Source of the DNA: Marinovum algicola | GTDB lineage: Bacteria; Pseudomonadota; Alphaproteobacteria; Rhodobacterales; Rhodobacteraceae | Direction: 5' to 3' | Assembly: GCF_900109145.1 (NCBI RefSeq) | Contig: NZ_FNYY01000013.1 | Coordinates: forward strand, 62,001 to 126,000 | DNA: 64,000 nucleotides | Shown: positions 27,540 to 35,702 of the stretch, one piece after another | Layout: each line of letters starts with the position of its first letter | Numbering within the stretch: the stretch's first letter is position 1 | Notes under the pieces: generated by a model | What the model was told of the DNA's origin: nothing | Database searches by the model: none | What the model saw: the letters and a program-made list of their open reading frames with translations, nothing else | Made by a program: the position numbers and the translations under genes

Positions 27540-28709
27540 TCAGGTCCTCAGCTGCGTGCCCTTGAGCTTGATCGCGTCGTTCACGCGATTGAGCACCCAG
27601 GCCATGGAATAGTTGATGACAAGAAACCCGCCCATCAGGATGGCAATCAGTTCAAGCGTCTGGCCCGACTGGTTGATCGAGGTCGAGATCACCATGAAGA
27701 AATCCACGAAGCCCACGGCGATGCCGATGGTTGTGGATTTGAACAGCCAGACGTACTGGTTGATCAGCATCGGCATGACAGCACGGATCGCCAGTGGCAG
27801 ACGGATGCGGGTGAAGGTCTGCCAGGTGCTCAGGCCCAGCGCGTGGCCGGCCTCACTCTGGCCCTTGCCCACGGCGTTGAAGCCCGCGCGCACGATCTCG
27901 CCGATATAGGCACCGCCATAGACCGAGATGGCGATGATGCAGGTCAGAAGCTCGGGCGAGACGCGGATGCCTCCGCGGAAGTTCAGGCCCTTGAGGGTGG
28001 GTATGCTCAAAAGCGGCGTTTCGGGGATGCGGCCGGCCCACAAAAGGGCCACGGCCAGCGCCGCCCAGCCCAGCCAGAGGCCGCGAGACCACGCCTTCTT
28101 GATGTGCGGCGCCATCCGGGCAAAGCGCCGCGCCGACCGGAGCCAGAGCCAGAGACCAACAGTGACCGCCAGCGCTATCGCCGCGAGAAAGACCGAAAAG
28201 CCTGTGACATTCAGGCCAGGCAGGTAGGCGCCGCGTCCGTTGAGAAACGCCACCCCACCAAACTCCAGCGCATCGCGAGGCCGGGGCAGCGTGGTCAGCA
28301 CCGCGTACCAGAAGAAGGCCTGCAAGAGCAATGGCAGGTTGCGGAAGATCTCGACATAGACAGTCCCAATCAGCTCGGCCATCTTGTTGCCCGACACCCG
28401 CATGATGCCGATGCCGATGCCGATCACGGTCGCCAGCGTCAAAGAAATCGCGCCGAGAAACAGTGAGTTCAGCAGCCCGACGAGGATCACCCGGGCGTAG
28501 GTGTCGTTGGTGTCGAATGGGATCAGTGAAAAGCTGACGCCCCAGCCCGTGGCGCGCTCCAGGAAGCCGAAGCCCGAAGTCATGCCCTGCGCGTCCAGAT
28601 TGGTCTTTGCGGTCAGCGCGAAGGTGACCACCAGCAAGATCAGCACGCCGATGAAGCCCACCTGAGACGCGGTATCGCGAAAGGATTTCTGTCTGAGAAG
28701 CGAGATCAT
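27540..28709 (-). CDS. aapQ: Amino-acid ABC transporter permease, AapQ type
   Basis: A 389-residue permease with the AapQ layout: one N-terminal membrane segment (VGFIGVLILLVVTFALTAKT), a long loop, then the transport core (LLNSLFLGAISLTLATVIGI, RNLPLLLQAFFWYAVL). The EAA loop is SEAGHALGLSTWQTFTRIRLP. The loop between membrane parts carries the extra residues that distinguish AapQ from AapM. It follows the binding protein by 67 bases. Confidence 0.93.
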   Translation of the reverse strand: MISLLRQKSFRDTASQVGFIGVLILLVVTFALTAKTNLDAQGMTSGFGFLERATGWGVSFSLIPFDTNDTYARVILVGLLNSLFLGAISLTLATVIGIGIGIMRVSGNKMAELIGTVYVEIFRNLPLLLQAFFWYAVLTTLPRPRDALEFGGVAFLNGRGAYLPGLNVTGFSVFLAAIALAVTVGLWLWLRSARRFARMAPHIKKAWSRGLWLGWAALAVALLWAGRIPETPLLSIPTLKGLNFRGGIRVSPELLTCIIAISVYGGAYIGEIVRAGFNAVGKGQSEAGHALGLSTWQTFTRIRLPLAIRAVMPMLINQYVWLFKSTTIGIAVGFVDFFMVISTSINQSGQTLELIAILMGGFLVINYSMAWVLNRVNDAIKLKGTQLRT

Positions 28710-28776
28710 GGAGAGGCTCCGTTGACGCGGAAGGGTCCGACGCCCGGGCCGAAGCCCGGACGCCGGCGCGACGGTT

Positions 28777-29790
28777 TCAGTCGACCATCAGCGGGTAGAA
28801 CAGGCCGCCATTGGTGTAGAGGTTGTTCTTCGCGCGCGGCAACGCATAGGGCACGCCGATGTTGCGGTCATAGATCTCGGCGTAGTTGCCAACTTCCGTG
28901 ATCAGGTTGTAGGCCCAGTCATCCGACAGCCCCAGCCGCGAACCATAGCCCGGCGTCACGCCGAGAAACTTGCCAATCTGTGCCGAGGGCGGGTTGGCCT
29001 TGATCTCGTCCACGTTCTCGCTGGTGATGCCGTTCAGCTCGGCGAACCAGAGCGACGACAACATCCAGTTCATCACGTCCAGCCATTTCGGATCGCCCTC
29101 GGGCACGATAATGCCTTCCGGCTCCAGCGCGATCACGTCGGGCAGGATCACATGCGCCTCAGGGTTTTCCGAGGTCGCCCGGGCAGCGGCCAGCGGCGGC
29201 GCCAGCAGGGTCAACCCATCGCAGCGGCCATTGAAATAGGCGGTTCGCACCTCGTCGCCGGATTCGAAGACGATAATCTCGACGTCGATGCCCAGTTTCT
29301 CGACATAGGCCGCCAGGAAGCGCTCAGTGGTGGTGCCCGCCGAGACGCAGATCGAGCCGCCGTCGAGGCCGGCCACGGATTCAACGCCCAGGTCGGCATT
29401 GGTCATGACGTGGAAACCGGCCACGAAATAGGGGTTGGAAAAAGCCAGGTTCAGTTCGGTGTCGCGGCTTTGCGACCAGCCCGAGAGCTTGATGATCACG
29501 TCGATATCGCCCGATTGCAGCGCGGGCCAACGTTGTGCCCAAGAGATCGGTACGATGTCCAGATGGCCCTCGGCCTTGCCGAAGAGCGACGCCGCCAAGC
29601 CCCGGCACAGGTCGATGTCGAGACCCTCCCAGTTGCCTTGATCGTCGACTTCGGCAAAGCCCAGATAACTGCCGTTGTGACCGCTACAAAGAAGTTTGCC
29701 GCGTTCCTGCACAGTCTCCAGCCGGCTCTGCGCCGAGGCCGCCCCCGCCATCAGGCCCAGCGCCGCGGCTGCTGTCAGAAGAAATTTCAT
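28777..29790 (-). CDS. aapJ: General L-amino-acid periplasmic binding protein, AapJ type
   Basis: A 337-residue binding protein of the polar-amino-acid family. The start at 29790 follows AAGGGAG and opens a signal peptide ending at AGAASAQ. Mature features are VQERGKLLCSGHNGSYLGFA, GLDIDLCRGLAASLFG, RDTELNLAFSNPYFVAGFHV and GSICVSAGTTTERFLAAYVE. The length suits AapJ (about 340). An upstream in-frame ATG would run into the operator region. The divergent spacer carries GTnnAC repeats likely bound by the adjacent GntR regulator. Confidence 0.95.
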   Translation of the reverse strand: MKFLLTAAAALGLMAGAASAQSRLETVQERGKLLCSGHNGSYLGFAEVDDQGNWEGLDIDLCRGLAASLFGKAEGHLDIVPISWAQRWPALQSGDIDVIIKLSGWSQSRDTELNLAFSNPYFVAGFHVMTNADLGVESVAGLDGGSICVSAGTTTERFLAAYVEKLGIDVEIIVFESGDEVRTAYFNGRCDGLTLLAPPLAAARATSENPEAHVILPDVIALEPEGIIVPEGDPKWLDVMNWMLSSLWFAELNGITSENVDEIKANPPSAQIGKFLGVTPGYGSRLGLSDDWAYNLITEVGNYAEIYDRNIGVPYALPRAKNNLYTNGGLFYPLMVD

Positions 29791-29831
29791 TGGAAGGTCT
29801 CCCTTTTGGTTGGCTTGGTTGTGCCGACAGT

Positions 29832-29877
29832 TTGTCGACAAGAGTTAACCGAAAGCTAGTCGACACGAAGTCGACAT
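29832..29877. promoter_or_regulatory. Cluster of GntR-type operator sites between aapJ and its regulator
   Basis: TTGTCGACAA (29832-29841) is a perfect palindrome fitting the FadR-subfamily consensus TnGTnnACnA at every position. TAGTCGACAC (29857-29866) and AAGTCGACAT (29868-29877) repeat the GTCGAC core, and a GTTAAC core lies at 29844-29849. Four GTnnAC cores in 46 bp between divergent genes point to binding by the GntR protein encoded at 29966. Confidence 0.65.
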
Positions 29878-29965
29878 GTCAATAAACTTGAGTCGGGCCC
29901 GTTCCTGACGAGGCCATAATCTTTGTGAATACCGGGCCATCTGCTCAAAAAATTGGACGAATGCG

Positions 29966-30694
29966 ATGCGAAACGCCGAACCAGACAGCGAACCCAGGAT
30001 GGCCCGTAAACGCGGAGGCGGCTCCAGGCATGTGCTGGACGCGCTGCGCGACGAAATTCTAGAACTCAAGCTCGCTCCCGGCACGGCGCTGGACGAGACC
30101 GCGCTTGCCGCCCGGTTCGGCATGTCGCGCTCGCCGATCCGTGAGGCGCTTATCCGGCTCTCGGCGGTCGGGCTGGTGCAGATGCTGCCCAACCGCTCCA
30201 CTATCGTCGCGCCGCTGGATATCGCCACTCTGCCCCGCTTTGTAGAGGCAGTGGATTACCTGCAACGCGCCACCGCGCGGCTGGCCGCCCGGCACCGCAC
30301 CGAAGCTGATATCGCCGTAATGTCGCGGGCGGCCCATGATTACGATGTGCTCTGCCCCACAGGCCAGGCGCTGGCGCTGTCCGAGGCCAACAAGGTTTTT
30401 CACATGTCCATCGCCAACGCCGGCGGCAACCGCTACCTCGCGCAAAGCTACGAACGGATGCTCGACGAAGGCCGCCGCATCCTGCACTTTCACTTTGCCC
30501 ATGTGCGAAAGAGCGGCTCCGAATTCCCGCTCAGCCCCGAACATCACCTGATGGTCTCTGCAATCGCGGCGCAAGACGAGGCCGAGGCCGACCGGCTGGC
30601 CCACAACCACACCCGCGTGTTCGAAGACCGGATCGCTGACTTCATGAAGGTGACATATCTCGAACAACCGGGCCTCGGAGAGGACGGCGCGTGA
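29966..30694 (+). CDS. GntR-family transcriptional regulator (FCD domain), divergent from the aap operon
   Basis: A 242-residue FadR-subfamily regulator. The winged helix is visible in LDETALAARFGMSRSPIREA (residues about 46-65) followed by LIRLSAVGLVQMLPNRSTIV. The FCD domain has the metal-site pattern EANKVFHMSIANAGGNRYLA and SPEHHLMVSAIAAQDEAEA. It is divergent from aapJ, with strong GTCGAC-type palindromes between them, so it is probably the amino-acid-responsive repressor of the aap operon. Confidence 0.92.
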   Translation: MRNAEPDSEPRMARKRGGGSRHVLDALRDEILELKLAPGTALDETALAARFGMSRSPIREALIRLSAVGLVQMLPNRSTIVAPLDIATLPRFVEAVDYLQRATARLAARHRTEADIAVMSRAAHDYDVLCPTGQALALSEANKVFHMSIANAGGNRYLAQSYERMLDEGRRILHFHFAHVRKSGSEFPLSPEHHLMVSAIAAQDEAEADRLAHNHTRVFEDRIADFMKVTYLEQPGLGEDGA

Positions 30695-30949
30695 GACTGG
30701 ACGCGCAGTTGACACAGACCGGGCCCCTGTCCAGACGGGCCGTGCGTTTCGGCGCGCTCGCGCAATGTGCCGAGGCCGCGCAGACGGGTCGAACCAGCGC
30801 CACGCCACCGGCCTGGCTGGAAGCGGGGCTCAATTGAGCGGAATTAGACGAAGCTGAGGGACCAGGCTTCCAAATTCCGCCTGTGCACGACCGTTTGTTT
30901 TGCGTCGGTGCTTCGTTGATATGAGCTGCCGTCAAGATCGTACCGCACC

Positions 30950-31225
30950 TCATCGCTTGCTGGCCGGCAGTTTGATGGTGATCTCCGGCAGCGCGGCGCT
31001 TTGCATGCCCCATTCCTCGAGGATCACGACTGGGTGGCGATCTTCGAAAACAAGGGCGTGGTAAAGGACTGTTCCAACTCGCATCCGCACGGCCAGATCT
31101 GGGTCGGCGACTCCTTTCCCATCGAGGTCGCGCGCGAGCAATCCGAGGTGCATGACGGCGGCGATGTCGCGCAGTGTTTCATTGACGTCGAAGACGATTG
31201 CAGACACCGGTTTGCGGGTGGGCAT
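30950..31225 (-). pseudogene. Fragment with haloacid-dehalogenase-type N-terminus
   Basis: A 91-codon open frame. Its first residues, VSAIVFDVNETLRDIAAV, are the nucleophile motif (DxNxT) of type II 2-haloacid dehalogenases of the HAD superfamily. The remaining residues (GTVLYHALVFEDRHPVVILE) do not match that family; a full enzyme would be about 220-240 residues. It reads as a HAD N-terminus joined to unrelated or decayed sequence, next to another deletion scar. Expression as a small protein cannot be excluded. Confidence 0.55.
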
Positions 31226-31277
31226 GGCGTGGTTTCTGTCTTCTCGCCCTTATCGATCGGTGGGACGCTCGCGGGGC

Positions 31278-31589
31278 TCAGCGGCGCAAAAAACTTTCAA
31301 GCCCGGGCTTGATCAGCGTGGTCAGCAACAAGGCCAAAGCCAGCCCGACCGGGAAGGCGGTGACGAAGGCAGTGGCCCATGCCTGCCGGAACAGATCGCC
31401 ATCCGCAAAGCCGACCACGGTGCCCGCCGATATGGCCGCCACAAGAGACTGCATGATCACCGACGTGACAAGCCCAAGGGCGATGTTGCGCTTGAGTGGC
31501 GCGATCTCGGGAAAGCGCCGTTCGGCCAGTTTGCCCAGAAGCGCCATGAGTATCATGGCATTCGGCATCAGCACCGCCCAGATGATCAT
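31278..31589 (-). pseudogene. DUF2798-type membrane protein, 5'-truncated
   Basis: A 103-codon frame with three membrane segments. The part from LKRNIALGLVTSVIMQSLVA to FVTAFPVGLALALLLTTLIK is a complete DUF2798 unit. What precedes it (WAVLMPNAMILMALLGKLAE) looks like the end of a first DUF2798 repeat, since two-repeat versions are common. The frame opens at the ATGATCAT palindrome where a divergent tctB fragment also begins, so the 5' half appears lost in a deletion. Confidence 0.6.
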
Positions 31590-31821
31590 CGCCGCGGTGA
31601 TCGCGACAATCTATGTGGCGCTGGTTGTGCCCTTGGGTTTCTACACCGCCTCTTTCCTGCTGATGCTGGCGCTGCCCATGGCGCTGGGCTTCCGCCAGCT
31701 GGTCTATGCGCTGATCGTGGCGCTGGTTTTCATGGTGCTGATCTACCTCGTCTTCTCGGTGCTGTTGGAAAAGCCGCTGCCGCGCGAGGCTCTTTTGTCC
31801 CTCTTCGCCGCCGGAGCCTGA
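31582..31821 (+). pseudogene. Tripartite tricarboxylate transporter TctB, C-terminal fragment
   Basis: A 79-codon frame containing only the last two hydrophobic segments of TctB (AVIATIYVALVVPLGFYTAS and ALIVALVFMVLIYLVFSVLL, ending LPREALLSLFAAGA). A normal TctB has about 150 or more residues and four segments. It is one base upstream of an intact tctA, as in a real operon, but no binding-protein gene is present. The frame overlaps the start of the divergent DUF2798 fragment by eight bases, marking a deletion junction. It could still be translated as a short membrane protein. Confidence 0.7.
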
Positions 31822-31822
31822 T

Positions 31823-33319
31823 ATGGAATTCTATACCAACGCGCTTGCCCACGTCCTGTCCTTCGGGCCGCTGACGGCGATGATCGGCGCCACGCTGCTG
31901 GGTGTCTTCATCGGCGCGCTGCCGGGGCTGAACCCGGTGATGGCCATCGCGCTTCTGCTGCCGCTGACCTATTCGATGGACCCGCTGGTGGCGCTCGCCA
32001 TGGTGGCGGGCATCTACAACGGATCGATGTATGGCGGCGCGATCCCGGCGATCCTGCTGCGCATTCCCGGCACGCCCGCCTCGATCGCCACCACCTTCGA
32101 CGGCTTCCCGATGGCCGACAAGGGCGAAGCCGCCAAGGCCCTGAAGATCGCCAGCTGGTCGTCGGCCGTGGGCGGCATCGCCAGCGCCATCGCCCTGATG
32201 ACCGTCGGACCGCTTCTGGCACGCGTGACGCTGTTCTTCGGTCCTGCCGAGTACTTTTGGATCGCGATCTTCGGCATGGCCTCGGTCGGCGTCATGGTCG
32301 GCTCCGACCCGGTCAAGGGCATCATGGCCGCGGTGCTGGGGCTCTTGATCGGCACCTTGGGGATCGACAACCTCTCGGGGCAGGCGCGGTTCACGTTTGG
32401 CCAGACCTGGCTTCTGGGCGGGCTCGACCTGATCGTGGTGCTGGTGGGGCTCTACGCACTACCACCCGTGCTGCAACTGGCCGAAAAGACCGATCTCAAG
32501 GGGCTGTCGGCGGCGCAACTCAAGCTGACCAATGTGCCCTTCAAGCCCGGCGAGGTGCGCGGGCTGATCCCGACCTGGATCCGTGCATCCGGCATCGGCA
32601 TCGGCGTCGGCATCCTGCCCGGCGCGGGCGGCAATATCGCGGCCTTCCTCAGTTACAATGCGGCCAAGAATGCCTCGGATGACCCGTCGAGCTTCGGCAA
32701 GGGCAATCCGCAGGGCGTGGCGGCGGCGGAATGCGGCAACAATGCCGACAATGCCGCCTCGATGATCCCGGCGCTGTCGCTTGGCATCCCCGGCAACGTG
32801 GTCGCGGCGCTGGTGCTCAGCGCGCTGACCATCCACGGGCTGCAACCCGGCCCGCAGCTCTTCCACCAGAATCCGGTCCTGGTGGGCGGCTTCATGATGG
32901 AGATGCTGCTCACCTCGGTGTTGATCTTCGCCCTCGGAGGCGCCGTCGCCACACGCGTCTTCGCCCAGTTCCAGCGCCTGCCCGGCGTGCTCCTGGTGCC
33001 TTCGATCCTGATCCTGATGTGTGTGGGCGTCTACGTCATCAATGGCCGCCCGGTCGACCTCTGGGTGATGCTCGCCGCCGGCCTCGCGGGGTATTTCCTG
33101 GAGAAGGTGAACGTGCCGCTGGCACCGATCATCCTCGGGATGATCCTCGGCCCCATGGCCGAACAGAGCGTCCGCCGCGCCTTGCTGATCAGCCGCGGTG
33201 ACGCAACAGAACTCTTGACCCGCCCGATTTCCGCGGCGCTGGCTCTTGCGACGCTTTTGGTGATTGCCTGGCCCATCGCCAAGGCGATGCGCCGTCGTCG
33301 CGGCACCAAGGCGGCGTGA
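31823..33319 (+). CDS. Tripartite tricarboxylate transporter permease, TctA family (orphaned)
   Basis: A 498-residue TctA subunit, apparently intact: GVFIGALPGLNPVMAIALLL near residue 28, GSMYGGAIPAILLRIPGTPA near 66, GVGILPGAGGNIAAFLSYNA near 258, and SLGIPGNVVAALVLSALTIH near 318. It differs clearly from the TctA at 8169. Its tctB partner is truncated and no tctC is present, so it could only work with subunits supplied from elsewhere. Confidence 0.92.
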   Translation: MEFYTNALAHVLSFGPLTAMIGATLLGVFIGALPGLNPVMAIALLLPLTYSMDPLVALAMVAGIYNGSMYGGAIPAILLRIPGTPASIATTFDGFPMADKGEAAKALKIASWSSAVGGIASAIALMTVGPLLARVTLFFGPAEYFWIAIFGMASVGVMVGSDPVKGIMAAVLGLLIGTLGIDNLSGQARFTFGQTWLLGGLDLIVVLVGLYALPPVLQLAEKTDLKGLSAAQLKLTNVPFKPGEVRGLIPTWIRASGIGIGVGILPGAGGNIAAFLSYNAAKNASDDPSSFGKGNPQGVAAAECGNNADNAASMIPALSLGIPGNVVAALVLSALTIHGLQPGPQLFHQNPVLVGGFMMEMLLTSVLIFALGGAVATRVFAQFQRLPGVLLVPSILILMCVGVYVINGRPVDLWVMLAAGLAGYFLEKVNVPLAPIILGMILGPMAEQSVRRALLISRGDATELLTRPISAALALATLLVIAWPIAKAMRRRRGTKAA

Positions 33320-33525
33320 GCCGGGGATCTTTCTGCTCTGGAATGCGCGGCCGCTGATTTGTGAGATGAGAAACTCAACGAAATCAACGTCCGCCCGTCG
33401 CCGTTCAATCCGATAACCTTTCCCTCAAATCTGAGACAGGGGGCGAACCAGCGCCCTGGCATGTCAACGGCGGTGGAAAAATCAGCCACCCGGCGGCGCA
33501 AAAGCAGGCAGACGGACTATCGGTT

Positions 33526-34203
33526 TCACTCGATCGCCTGTTGCACGGAGGGTTCGGTTCTGAGAGCCGCGACGAGATCGTGGAACCGGTCGCCCTGGAT
33601 CAGAACATGCGCCCGCATCGCCTCTGATGCCGCGCTGTCATCACCATTTCGGATCGCGCACACCACCGCCTCATGTTCGTTGTAGGAGCGCTTCATCCGA
33701 TTGCGGACCCGAAGCTGGATGCGGCGATAGGGTTGCAACATGGCGTGCAGTCGCAGCGCCTCTTGTGCGAGAAAGCTATTGTGCGTGGCGGTGTAAATAC
33801 AGGCGTGAAAAGCCGAGTTCTCGGCATAGTAATCGTCGTACCGCTCGTCCTCCGCCATCCGGCGGCATCTTTCATGCAGTGACACCAATTCGGCCAGTTC
33901 CTCGTTCGTGATGCGGCGGGCGGCCAGTCTTGCGCAGGTGGACTCGAGTTCTGCCATCACCTCGAAGCGTTCGGCCAGCTCTTCGACGTTCCATTCCGAT
34001 ACGAATGTGCCGCGCTTTGCGTGAATCCGCACGAGGCCCGAGGCTTCGAGCTGCTGCAAGGCTTCGCGGATCGGCGTGCGGGAACATCCGAATTCTTCGG
34101 CCAGCTGTATCGGATCGAGCTTGGTGCCCGGCACGTATCGGCCGTCAACAATCGCGTTTTCAAGAGATTCGCGAATGCGGAGCGTGTTCGACACGTTGCT
34201 CAT
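33526..34203 (-). CDS. GntR-family regulator (FCD domain) of the malonate operon, MatR-like
   Basis: A 225-residue FadR-subfamily regulator divergent from malonyl-CoA decarboxylase. The winged helix has LDPIQLAEEFGCSRTPIREA and LQQLEASGLVRIHAKRGTFV. The FCD domain has the metal-site residues YYAENSAFHACIYTATHNSF and YNEHEAVVCAIRNGDDSAA. The start at 34203 (MSNVSNTLRIRESL) follows GGAGG; the longer frame from 34260 would enter the promoter region. Regulators in this position in rhizobia (MatR) repress malonate genes until malonate binds. Confidence 0.9.
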   Translation of the reverse strand: MSNVSNTLRIRESLENAIVDGRYVPGTKLDPIQLAEEFGCSRTPIREALQQLEASGLVRIHAKRGTFVSEWNVEELAERFEVMAELESTCARLAARRITNEELAELVSLHERCRRMAEDERYDDYYAENSAFHACIYTATHNSFLAQEALRLHAMLQPYRRIQLRVRNRMKRSYNEHEAVVCAIRNGDDSAASEAMRAHVLIQGDRFHDLVAALRTEPSVQQAIE

Positions 34204-34274
34204 GGATGGGGGCCTCCGTTGTGAACTGGTTTGAAAAATAGAATATCTTACCTCATGCATCCACAGAAATCTTT

Positions 34275-34307
34275 GTTATATACAACAGAAGCGATTTCGT
34301 GTATAAC
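34275..34307. promoter_or_regulatory. Inverted TATAAC repeats in the malonate promoter
   Basis: GTTATATAC (34275-34283) and GTGTATAAC (34299-34307) are an inverted pair (eight of nine positions match) in the AT-rich divergent spacer. They resemble the TATAC-rich palindromes that I recall for malonate GntR regulators. The second lies about 30 bases before the decarboxylase start. Confidence 0.5.
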
Positions 34308-34335
34308 GATGCCATCCACCAAGAGGAGATTCACC

Positions 34336-35664
34336 ATGCCCGGCTCCAACATCGCTTTCCTCAACGAGCTTTTGCACAGCATCGGCGCACGCATCAGCGT
34401 GAAGGCCGAAGGCACAGGCCGGTCCTCTCTGCCCGCCGATCAACGCCTTGCGGAAGCTTGCACCGAATTGATGCGGCACGCTGGCGAAGCCTTGCAGGTG
34501 GCCGTGGCGAGAGACGCGCTTGACGCCTATGGCAAGCTCGACCGGGCAGGGCAGGCGGATTTCTTCCGCAGCCTCCTGACCAACTACAGCGCAGATCCTG
34601 CGGCAATCCGAAGCGCGTTCGGCGCTTGGGACAAGACCCAGGACGAAGCCGACCTCGAGGCATTGTTCCGAGCGGTTGAGCCGCGTCGCCAGACCCTGTT
34701 GCGGCGTCTGAATTTCGCGCCCGGCGGCACGCTTCAGCTTGTTCGGATGCGCGCCGACCTGCTTGGCCTGATCCGCGAAGCCCCGGAGCTTCGGCCGCTC
34801 GACGCCGATTTCGGGCACCTGCTCGCGTCGTGGTTCAATCGTGGTTTCCTGGTGATGCGTCGCATCGACTGGAACACGCCTGCCGCGATTCTGGAAAAGA
34901 TTGTCGCCTATGAAGCGGTGCATGAAATCCGTGACTGGGATGATCTGCGCCGCCGTCTCGATCCCGCCGACCGCCGGTGTTACGGCTTCTTTCACCCCGC
35001 CACCGGCGACGAGCCGCTGATCTTTGTCGAAGTCGCGCTGTGCCGGGGTATTCCCGACGCCATCGGCCCGCTGCTCTCAGATGCGCACGATGTCGAAGAA
35101 GACGAGGCGGACTCTGCGGTTTTCTATTCTATCAGCAATTGCCAGCCGGGACTGAAGGGCGTGTCCTTCGGCAACTTCCTGATCAAGCAGGTGGTGCGGG
35201 ATCTGTCCAGCCAGTTGCCGGGGCTGAAAAATTTCGTGACGCTGTCGCCTGCGCCCGAATTCTCGGGCTGGCTGTCCAAACAGACCGATCCTGCGGCACA
35301 GAGCCTCTCCAAAGAACTGGCCGAAGGCGGTTGGCAGAGTGACGACGCGGCGATCCAACGCCTTGCGCCGCAGGTTCATCATTGGGCCGCACGCTACTTC
35401 ACCCAAGGCAAAACCGCCTCTGGCGCGCCCGTCGACCCGGTTGCGCGCTTCCATCTCGGCAATGGCGCGTCGGCCCATCGGGTCAACTGGCCCGCCGACC
35501 TCGCCGCAGGGGCGCTGAGCCGCGCGCATGGGGTGATGATCAACTATCTCTACGAACCCGAGCGGATCGAGGCGCAGCACGAAGCCTTTGTCACCGATGG
35601 CACCGTCACTTGCGGCCCAGATCTGAAACGCGCGCTGCGCAGCCAGAAGGCGACAGCCGAATGA
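34336..35664 (+). CDS. matA: Malonyl-CoA decarboxylase
   Basis: A 442-residue malonyl-CoA decarboxylase, which turns malonyl-CoA into acetyl-CoA and CO2. Landmarks: FAPGGTLQLVRMRADLLGL near residue 132, GHLLASWFNRGFLVMRRIDW near 157, YGFFHPATGDEPLIFVEVAL (acyl-CoA binding/catalytic core) near 216, SISNCQPGLKGVSFGNFLIK near 262, and LSPAPEFSGWL. Start at 34336 is set by AAGAGGAG. It overlaps the next reading frame's first possible start, so the two enzymes are coupled. The regulator lies divergently upstream. Confidence 0.95.
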   Translation: MPGSNIAFLNELLHSIGARISVKAEGTGRSSLPADQRLAEACTELMRHAGEALQVAVARDALDAYGKLDRAGQADFFRSLLTNYSADPAAIRSAFGAWDKTQDEADLEALFRAVEPRRQTLLRRLNFAPGGTLQLVRMRADLLGLIREAPELRPLDADFGHLLASWFNRGFLVMRRIDWNTPAAILEKIVAYEAVHEIRDWDDLRRRLDPADRRCYGFFHPATGDEPLIFVEVALCRGIPDAIGPLLSDAHDVEEDEADSAVFYSISNCQPGLKGVSFGNFLIKQVVRDLSSQLPGLKNFVTLSPAPEFSGWLSKQTDPAAQSLSKELAEGGWQSDDAAIQRLAPQVHHWAARYFTQGKTASGAPVDPVARFHLGNGASAHRVNWPADLAAGALSRAHGVMINYLYEPERIEAQHEAFVTDGTVTCGPDLKRALRSQKATAE

Positions 35665-35702
35665 CATCTGATCCGACCTTCAGACCGGAAAGGGAAACCT
35701 TC

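Noticed and set aside
30691-30837. A 48-codon frame (GTG start) right after the GntR gene, ending WLEAGLN
   Set aside because: It overlaps the GntR stop, but its residues match no family and it has no independent ribosome site; more likely chance or debris.
33320-33525. Possible small gene between tctA and the malonate regulator
   Set aside because: About 200 bases read on both strands; no start with a ribosome site and no recognisable residues.
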